Of a stretch of 38,985 nt of DNA, positions 33,242 through 38,985 are shown in pieces; within the stretch, counting starts at the first letter, position 1; the number at the start of each line of letters is the position of its first letter. The translations under genes were made by a program, and so were the position numbers. The stretch is from Planctomycetota bacterium (GTDB lineage: Bacteria; Planctomycetota; Phycisphaerae; Tepidisphaerales; Tepidisphaeraceae): contig JBCDCH010000037.1 of NCBI GenBank assembly GCA_039182125.1, positions 1-38,985 of the forward strand, read 5' to 3'. The notes under the pieces were generated by a model that was given only the letters and a program-made list of their open reading frames with translations, was not told the origin of the DNA and did no database searches.

Positions 33242-34237
33242 ATGCCGAGCGAATCGTCAGGTCCATCGCTGCGTGTCTGGGTCGGCCAGTTGTTCGATGC
33301 CGAGGGCGAGAAACGGCTCAAGGCCGGTCTCGACGGACACGAGCTACTCCGCCCCGACGGGGGCACCGAAAGCAACCTGACACTGGCCTCGCCGTGCGAA
33401 AAATGCCGGTCGGCGGACGTTGTGTTCGGCCAGCCGGTGGTCAGCGACCTGCTCGACAACGATCGGCTTCGATGGGCCGCGCTCTCCACGGCCGGCTACA
33501 CCCGCTACGACAACGACGAAGTTCGCAACCATTTCACCGACCGGCGGATTCCACTAACCAACGCCAGCGGGGTGTACGACGAGCCGTGCGCCCAACACGT
33601 TCTGGCCCAAATCCTCGCCGGTCGGCGCGCACTGCCCGAATCCGCCGATGCCGCCGCCCGGCACAAGTGGGAGTACGACAAGGTCCGCGGCATCACCCAC
33701 CTGCTGACCGGCACCGTCGCGATCTTCGGTTACGGCGCGATCGCGATCGGGCTCGTGCAACTTCTCGCACCGTTCAACGTCGAGATCGTCGGCGTCCGGC
33801 GCCGGGCACGGGGCGATGAAGCCATCCCGATCATCGAAACCGACGACGAGTCGGCCGTGAACGACCTGCTCGCCCGGGCGGACCATGTGGTCAACATCCT
33901 GCCGGCCCACCCGGGGACGACCCACTATTTCAACGCGGAGCGGCTCGGCTTGATCCGACCCTCGGCGTGCTACTACTCGATCGGCCGCGGCAGCACGACC
34001 GATCAGCAGGCGCTGATCGCGGCGTTGCAGGCGGGTCGGTTGCAGCAAGCTTGGCTCGATGTGACCGACCCGGAGCCGTTGCCGGCGTCAGACCCGCTGT
34101 GGGACGCACCGCGGTGCTACATCACGCCCCACGTCGCAGGCGGACTGCAACGCGAGGATTCGGTGCTCGTGGGGCACTTCCTGGCCAACTTCGAGCGCCT
34201 TCTGGCCGGGGAACCGCTGACCGATCGGATCGTCTGA
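33242..34237 (+). CDS. D-isomer-specific 2-hydroxyacid dehydrogenase-like protein
   Basis: 331 residues from ATG 33242 (33212 also possible). Rossmann NAD-binding core with VAIFGYGAIAIG (dinucleotide loop 163-168), and the catalytic trio of the family: R249 in SIGRGSTTD, E278 in DVTDPEPLPASDPLW and H297 in YITPHVAGG. Its place near a flippase may be chance. The substrate cannot be read from sequence; relatives include phosphoglycerate, formate and glyoxylate dehydrogenases. The catalytic-domain start (RVWVGQLFDAEGEKRL) is typical but divergent, and the dinucleotide loop has Ala in place of the third Gly. Confidence 0.85.
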   Translation: MPSESSGPSLRVWVGQLFDAEGEKRLKAGLDGHELLRPDGGTESNLTLASPCEKCRSADVVFGQPVVSDLLDNDRLRWAALSTAGYTRYDNDEVRNHFTDRRIPLTNASGVYDEPCAQHVLAQILAGRRALPESADAAARHKWEYDKVRGITHLLTGTVAIFGYGAIAIGLVQLLAPFNVEIVGVRRRARGDEAIPIIETDDESAVNDLLARADHVVNILPAHPGTTHYFNAERLGLIRPSACYYSIGRGSTTDQQALIAALQAGRLQQAWLDVTDPEPLPASDPLWDAPRCYITPHVAGGLQREDSVLVGHFLANFERLLAGEPLTDRIV

Positions 34238-34398
34238 CCGGCGATCGGCACCCCCGGCAATCGCGGCATGTTGCGGAACGTGGGCGAAATGCCCCCGCCA
34301 TTGGTGGATCGACCCCGGCAGATCGTCCGATAGACAACATGGAGACGATCCCGGTTTCCGGTGCGCTGTCGTTGCGCCGCGGGCCGGGCTGTTGGACC

Positions 34399-36030
34399 AT
34401 GTCCGAGCACGCCGACGACATCCCGAACACGCCCGACGACCCGGCAGGCGATCCGCCGCGCCGGCGTGCGTCGGACCGGCAGGAACCGCCTACTCCGGAC
34501 TACGCATCACCGGAGTTTGCCGCACCGAACATCGGCGATGAAGACGAGGGCGGCCTCGACGGGCTGCGAAGCCGGGCCATCAACTCCGGCATCTGGAGCT
34601 TCGCCGGCTACCTCACGCAACAAGGCCTGCGGTTCGGCGGCAATGTCGCCCTCTTCTGGATTTTCGCTCACAACCTCAGGGGCACCGACAACGACCCGGC
34701 CGCCATCTTCGGCATCATGGCCCTGGTCAATATCGCCGTTCAGGGTCTGCAGATGTTCTCCGACGTCGGCATCGGGCCGGCGATCATCCAGAACCCACGC
34801 GGCGACGACAAAGCCTTCCTCAACACCGCGTGGACCATCCAGGTCTTGCGCGGCATCGCGCTCTGGCTCATCGGTTGCGCGATCGCCTACCCGGCCGCCT
34901 GGATCTACGACACCCCGGAACTGATTTACCTCGTCCCCGTCGTCGCGATCAACGCCCTGTTTCGCGGCTTTGACCACACCGCGATCTTCCAGCTCAACCG
35001 CAAGCTCCAGCTCGGCAAGGTCGTTGCCCTCCAAACCCTCCAACAAATCATCAGCGTCATCCTGATGATCGTCTGGGCACAGTTCATCAGCTCCGACGTG
35101 TGGGCGCTGGCCGTTCCGGTGGTCGCGTCGACGCTGATCTACACCGTGCTGACGCACACATTCCTCGGCAAGGGCGACGGACGGAAACTGCAATGGGACC
35201 AATCCGCCGCGCAGGAACTTCTGAAGTTCGGCAAGTGGATCTTCGTGAGCACCACGCTCACTTTCCTTGCGTTGCAGACCGACCGGCTGGTCTTCGGCGC
35301 CCAAGTCAGCAAGGCCGAACTCGGCGTGTACACGATCGCACTCATGTTCGCGTCCCTGCCGGTGATGATCATCCAGAAACTCGGCGGCCAGGTGTTGTTC
35401 CCCGGCTACGCCCGACTTCAGCACGATCGGCCGCGATTCGATCAGGTGTACCACAAGGTTCACAAGGCCGTGCTGATGGCCGGCGCACTGACGGTCGCGG
35501 GCCTGTTCGCCGCGGGTCGACCGATGATCGAGCTGATCTACCCGCCCGAGGCCCACGAGGCCGGCTGGATGCTGCAACTGCTCGCCATCATGGCGTGGTT
35601 CCAGGTCATCGGCGAACCCATCCGCTCGGCCATCCTCGCATTGGGCAAACCGATGTGGCTCGCGGTCGCCAACGCCGGCAAGGTCATCTCGCTTTTCGCC
35701 GGCGTGCTCATGGGCTTCCAGGTCGGCAGCCAGATCGACTACATCACGCCGATTCAGGGCGCGATCCTCGGCGTCGTGCTCTCGGAGTTGGTCCGCTACG
35801 CACTCATGGCCATCGCAGCCCACCTCGAAAACCTTCCCGGGCTCTGGCTCGACGCGTGGTTCACGGTGCTTCTCATGATCACCGCCATCGGCTCGGCATT
35901 GGCGGCATTTCACATCGAACGATCCACCGGCAGCGCGTTGCTCGCGATGGCCGTCGCGATCGTGCTGGTCGTCGCCACCTGGGCACCACTCGCGGCCCGT
36001 AGCGTCCAGAAAGCCCGAAAACGGGAATGA
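34399..36030 (+). CDS. polysaccharide flippase, Wzx-like (MOP superfamily)
   Basis: 543 residues from ATG 34399; ATG 34339 in the same frame would add 20 residues. A polar, Pro/Asp-rich N-terminus of about 50 residues precedes some 12-14 membrane spans. Family features: INSGIWSFAGYLTQQGLRFG as the first helix, FSDVGIGPAIIQN in the second span region, and FGAQVSKAELGVYTIA in the middle. It probably moves lipid-linked oligosaccharide across the inner membrane. No glycosyltransferase or polymerase genes are adjacent. A terminator follows. Confidence 0.9.
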   Translation: MSEHADDIPNTPDDPAGDPPRRRASDRQEPPTPDYASPEFAAPNIGDEDEGGLDGLRSRAINSGIWSFAGYLTQQGLRFGGNVALFWIFAHNLRGTDNDPAAIFGIMALVNIAVQGLQMFSDVGIGPAIIQNPRGDDKAFLNTAWTIQVLRGIALWLIGCAIAYPAAWIYDTPELIYLVPVVAINALFRGFDHTAIFQLNRKLQLGKVVALQTLQQIISVILMIVWAQFISSDVWALAVPVVASTLIYTVLTHTFLGKGDGRKLQWDQSAAQELLKFGKWIFVSTTLTFLALQTDRLVFGAQVSKAELGVYTIALMFASLPVMIIQKLGGQVLFPGYARLQHDRPRFDQVYHKVHKAVLMAGALTVAGLFAAGRPMIELIYPPEAHEAGWMLQLLAIMAWFQVIGEPIRSAILALGKPMWLAVANAGKVISLFAGVLMGFQVGSQIDYITPIQGAILGVVLSELVRYALMAIAAHLENLPGLWLDAWFTVLLMITAIGSALAAFHIERSTGSALLAMAVAIVLVVATWAPLAARSVQKARKRE

Positions 36031-36060
36031 AAACGCCAGATTGGATCGGATAAACGAAAA

Positions 36061-36099
36061 GGGCCGACGAACACGCGATGGCGTTCATCGGCCCATTTT
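36061..36099. terminator. bidirectional terminator between convergent genes
   Basis: GGGCCGA-CGAA pairs with TTC-A-TCGGCCC in a long imperfect stem (36061-36094). Plus-strand transcripts then meet ATTTTC, and minus-strand transcripts meet TTTTCGTTT. Confidence 0.75.
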
Positions 36100-36124
36100 C
36101 ATGGCCACACGTGCGGAACGTTGG

Positions 36125-37897
36125 TTAGAGACCGCCGCCGGCACCACGACCGCCGCCCTGCATCTGCATGAATGTCTGCATGCCTTGGGCGACCAGCGCC
36201 TGGAGCGTGTCGCTCGGCAGGAAGCCATCGATGATCAACGCGCTGTCATCGCTGGACACCGCGACACCCAGCGGAGCCAGATCGGGCGGCATGTTGACCT
36301 GCACGGGCATGCCGAACTGCTGGGCCGTGTCGCCGACCGTACGGACCAACTCGTCGAGCCGGAAGTACATCACCGCGACACGCTCGTCGGGGAGTTGGTC
36401 ACTGACGCCGGCAACGCCGGGCGCGTCAACCAGCGGATCGCCGCCGGCCTTGACCGCGTTGATGAACGTCTCGGCATCCGCGTCGGACAGGCCGCTGAAC
36501 TGAATCATGCTGCCATCGGCGACGCCGAAGTACTGAACCATGCCGTCGGGGCCGAAGATCATGGTCTCCGGGCCACCGGGGGTCGGGGCCTGCGTGATGC
36601 TGTCGAGCTGGACACCCGCGATGGTTTTGGCGTTTTGCTTGTAGGTGATCTCGGGCATCTGTGCGTTGCCGCCGGCGATCACGCCGATTTGCTGCATGAG
36701 ATCCTGACCGATCGACTGCATCTTGGTCGTGGCAGCCATGATCTTCTCGCCGTCGCCGTAGCTGATCGAGACGTACTGAACCAACGGATCGACGCCGAGA
36801 TCGCCCTGCGGGACGATCACGCCGAACGAGCTGCCCTCGGTCGCGGCGACGATGTCAACCAGGCCGCTGTAGTAGTCGAGGCCGATCTTGGTCCACTCGT
36901 CCTGCTCGACGCCCTCGGTCGCTTCGACGATCGGCCCGAAGATGTCTTCCATCACCTCGAGACCGACCTCCGGGTCACCGATGCCGCCGCCGAACATGAA
37001 ATAGTTCATCTCCGGCAGGCCCGCGAGCAATGAGGCGTCACTGCCACCCATGCTGCCCACGGTGTCACCGATGTAGGAATCTTCCTCGAAGTCGGCGATG
37101 ACCTGGAAGTTGATGCCGGTCTCGCCGAAGGACACGCCGAGCGTCGTCGCATTGGTTTCACTCAGGAAAGTCTCGGCAAGCGTGAAGAACTGGTTGATCG
37201 CGGCCTCGGCGATCGGCTCGTACTTGGCCTCGTCGCTGTCGCGCAGCTCGTCCTGCATCTCCTGCATGATCTCGGCCTTGCCTTCCTCAAGCTCGGGCAG
37301 AACCAGTTCGCCGATCTTGCTGAAGTTGGCGTAGAGGATGGCGTCTTGGCCGTTGAAGGCCTCGCCGGAGAGCCCGCCCGACTCGAAGCCGCCGAACTCG
37401 ACGTCTTCCAGAACGCCTTCCGCGCCGGTGAGTGCCGCGTAATCGTCGTTGACCTTCATGACCCAAAGCCGACCGCCCTGCTCGGGGCGAACCTCGGCGA
37501 TGCCATCGACCTCGTCGGAACCGAAGTTACCGAGGAATGCCGCGTAGTCCGTGACGGGCATGAGGATGAACGCGCTGTCTTCCGGTGAGCGGTCGAACGG
37601 CAGCACCACGAAGGCCGCATCGCCCTCGCCGTCGAGGCCATCGTTCACACCCATTTGCTGCTGCATCGCACCAAGAGGGTCTTCAAGCTGCGGGTCGAAA
37701 CCGGTGATGCCCAAATCTTGGAAAAGTTTGCCGAGCTTGGCACTGGTTTCGGTCAGGTCGTTGAAACGGACGACCATGACGGCGTCCTCGGGGATGTGCT
37801 CCTCGATCTCGGCCAAAGCCGGTGCCGTGATAAACGCGGCAGTCACGCCGGCGGCAAGAGTGAGCAGAGACTTTTTCGGTGTCAGGGTCAATGACAT
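36125..37897 (-). CDS. large secreted protein, unknown function (DUF3352-like appearance)
   Basis: 590 residues from ATG 37897, which has a perfect AAGGAG six bases upstream; the open frame beyond it is not used. Signal peptide about 1-29 (LLTLAAGVTAAFITAPALAE). The mature protein is acidic, with repeating alpha/beta units such as IPEDAVMVVRFNDLTETSAK and FILMPVTDYAAFLGNFGSDE that recall DUF3352-type proteins. The C-terminus is a short Gly-rich tail (MQGGGRGAGGGL). The good ribosome site suggests strong expression. No enzymatic motif seen. Confidence 0.82.
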   Translation of the reverse strand: MSLTLTPKKSLLTLAAGVTAAFITAPALAEIEEHIPEDAVMVVRFNDLTETSAKLGKLFQDLGITGFDPQLEDPLGAMQQQMGVNDGLDGEGDAAFVVLPFDRSPEDSAFILMPVTDYAAFLGNFGSDEVDGIAEVRPEQGGRLWVMKVNDDYAALTGAEGVLEDVEFGGFESGGLSGEAFNGQDAILYANFSKIGELVLPELEEGKAEIMQEMQDELRDSDEAKYEPIAEAAINQFFTLAETFLSETNATTLGVSFGETGINFQVIADFEEDSYIGDTVGSMGGSDASLLAGLPEMNYFMFGGGIGDPEVGLEVMEDIFGPIVEATEGVEQDEWTKIGLDYYSGLVDIVAATEGSSFGVIVPQGDLGVDPLVQYVSISYGDGEKIMAATTKMQSIGQDLMQQIGVIAGGNAQMPEITYKQNAKTIAGVQLDSITQAPTPGGPETMIFGPDGMVQYFGVADGSMIQFSGLSDADAETFINAVKAGGDPLVDAPGVAGVSDQLPDERVAVMYFRLDELVRTVGDTAQQFGMPVQVNMPPDLAPLGVAVSSDDSALIIDGFLPSDTLQALVAQGMQTFMQMQGGGRGAGGGL

Positions 37898-38015
37898 TGG
37901 TGACTCCTTCGGGGTCGTTGTGTGGGGTTGATATTCAGTTGACGGGAGCGGCGACCGAGGTGGTCGGCGGAACCGGAACAGGTCGCTCGCCGGGCGGGAA
38001 TCCTCCCGGAATGCG

Positions 38016-38045
38016 ATCCTATTGCCAGTGAGGTATACGTCACAA
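38016..38045 (-). promoter_or_regulatory. possible promoter of the large secreted protein gene
   Basis: TTGTGA (38045-38040) and TAGGAT (38021-38016) on the minus strand, 18-base spacer, each box matching four of six consensus bases. The leader would be about 110 bases. Confidence 0.35.
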
Positions 38046-38142
38046 GCGGGAAAGTTTCGGTTACAGAATGTCTCGCAGTTTGGAGCGGCCACCCTTGCGC
38101 CACGGGGCGAAACTTCCCGAGACGACATGACACGATATTTAC

Positions 38143-38169
38143 TTGCGGCAGCTACGACCGTGCTACCAT
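38143..38169 (+). promoter_or_regulatory. possible extended -10 promoter of the RNA-binding protein gene
   Basis: TGCTACCAT (38161-38169) forms an extended -10, with a poor TTGCGG 15 bases upstream. It would give a leader of about 370 bases. Confidence 0.3.
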
Positions 38170-38548
38170 GTCCGCAGATGCGAGCGGAGTTCGACGCACG
38201 GGTCGAACGCTCGCAACACTTCGGGGCCTGCAACGGGTTCTCGGAGTCGACCCAGGACTGACCGCGGCTCGGACGCCGCAGATCGGATTGACCTTCGGAC
38301 AACTCGCCGTCACCCCGGCATCACAGCTTGTCCGGACCTTTCGTTTTTGGATTTCGCCTTTCGCTTCCCCTTCGACCCCCCTTTTGATCTAGGTGCCTTG
38401 CAGGTGCACTCCGGTCTGGTTGACCGGCCTTTTGCCCAAAGCGCTTCCGTGCTCAGCCCCGGAGCGTGTCGGCAACTTCAGTGCTGCGGCGATCGAGGAA
38501 ACAGTTTGGCTCAAACCCGGACCCACGTGGTCCATTCAGGAGCTCAGA

Positions 38549-38962
38549 ATGAGCAAGCGCCTTTACGTAGGAAACATTCCCTTCACCACGACCGAAGAAG
38601 GCCTGCGTGCCATCTTCGAAGAGTTCGGCGAAGTCGAAGACCTCGCCATGATGTACGACCGTGAGACCGGTCGCCCGCGCGGCTTCGCGTTCGTCACCAT
38701 GCCCGACGACGCGGCCAACAAAGCCACCGAAGAGCTTGACGGTGCCGACTTCGAAGGTCGCCCGCTCAAGGTCAACGAAGCCAAGCCCCGCGAAGATCGC
38801 GGCGGTGGTGGCGGCTACCGCGGTGGCGGTGGCGGCGGCCGTGGCGGTTACGGCGGTGGCGGCGGCGGTGGTGGCTACGGCGGCGGTGGCGGCGGTGGCC
38901 GTCGCGGCGGCGGTGGCGGTGGCGGCGGCCGCGGCGGTCGCGGCGGCGGCGACCGCTGGTAA
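38549..38962 (+). CDS. RRM-domain RNA-binding protein with Gly/Arg-rich tail
   Basis: 137 residues, with AGGAG six bases before the ATG. One RRM covers about 4-80: RNP2 LYVGNI at 5-10 and RNP1 RGFAFVTM at 44-51, so the aromatic RNA contacts (Y6, F46, F48) are all present. From about 85 to the end it is an RGG/GGY-rich low-complexity tail. The layout matches the Gly-rich RRM proteins of cyanobacteria and planctomycetes, which bind RNA and often rise in the cold. The long leader fits mRNA-level control, which is inference. A longer frame upstream is noncoding. Confidence 0.95.
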   Translation: MSKRLYVGNIPFTTTEEGLRAIFEEFGEVEDLAMMYDRETGRPRGFAFVTMPDDAANKATEELDGADFEGRPLKVNEAKPREDRGGGGGYRGGGGGGRGGYGGGGGGGGYGGGGGGGRRGGGGGGGGRGGRGGGDRW

Positions 38963-38985
38963 GCCTCTCGCTTCAACCTTCAAAC

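Larger units (their letters stand above)
37898..38548. other. 651-base gene-free region between divergent genes
   Basis: No supported gene. Short open frames here lack ribosome sites and coding-like sequence. It holds candidate promoters for both flanking genes, and a pyrimidine-rich tract at about 38336-38388 inside the leader of the RNA-binding protein gene. Confidence 0.6.

Noticed and set aside
38818-38950. GGC-rich tandem repeat as a CRISPR-like or microsatellite array.
   Set aside because: It is the coding sequence of the Gly/Arg-rich tail of the RRM protein; units are irregular and have no spacers.

Overview
The window is high-GC bacterial DNA, most likely from a planctomycete of the Phycisphaerae type. 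The evidence is a PEP-CTERM protein ending in an arginine-rich tail, a prepilin-like protein with an N-terminal FTLVELLVVIGIIALL methylation/helix signature and a C-terminal DGH motif of the H-X9-DG type, a Gly-rich RRM protein, and weak Shine-Dalgarno use at many starts. The lineage call is inference; no 16S rRNA is present.

Layout. 1-2490 is an accessory-looking edge. It holds the end of a DinB-family gene, then a minus-strand run of small membrane proteins and a secreted phospholipase D-like nuclease with an eight-Cys cluster, ending at a block of phased TGCGC repeats and a perfect hairpin beside tRNA-Ala. 2590-9480 carries a membrane-anchored SpoIIE/PP2C phosphatase, a PilZ-like protein, leucyl-tRNA synthetase, a CYTH enzyme and a membrane protein. 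9600-12360 has a CAT-anticodon tRNA and a divergent pair (FAD-linked oxidoreductase and DegT-type aminotransferase) closed by a terminator. 12376-14720 is a minus-strand trio: Cys/His-rich secreted protein, prepilin-like protein, PEP-CTERM protein. 14919-23653 carries a very large secreted zinc metalloprotease, an ABC exporter, a lipoprotein, an uncharacterised protein and an APC permease fused to EIIA-like and RCK_C-like domains. 23707-27163 is a two-gene unit: a GH-A-type glycoside hydrolase with an inserted carbohydrate-binding module, and an unknown secreted protein.

27220-33177 is the core translation/transcription cluster, all on the minus strand, read as promoter - tRNA-Thr - tuf - rpmG - tRNA-Trp - secE - nusG - small membrane protein - rplK - rplA - rplJ - rplL. 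It ends without rpoBC, and a small membrane protein sits between nusG and rplK. 33242-36030 holds a 2-hydroxyacid dehydrogenase-like protein and a polysaccharide flippase. 36125-37897 is a large secreted protein of unknown function. The window closes with a Gly-rich RNA-binding protein behind a long leader.

The best candidates for something undescribed are the tRNA-Ala-adjacent cassette at 305-2471 (secreted Cys-rich PLD protein, small membrane proteins, phased repeat block), the APC-EIIA-RCK_C fusion, and the Cys/His cluster plus charged insert in the giant metalloprotease. All functional statements come from reading motifs; no database search was possible.
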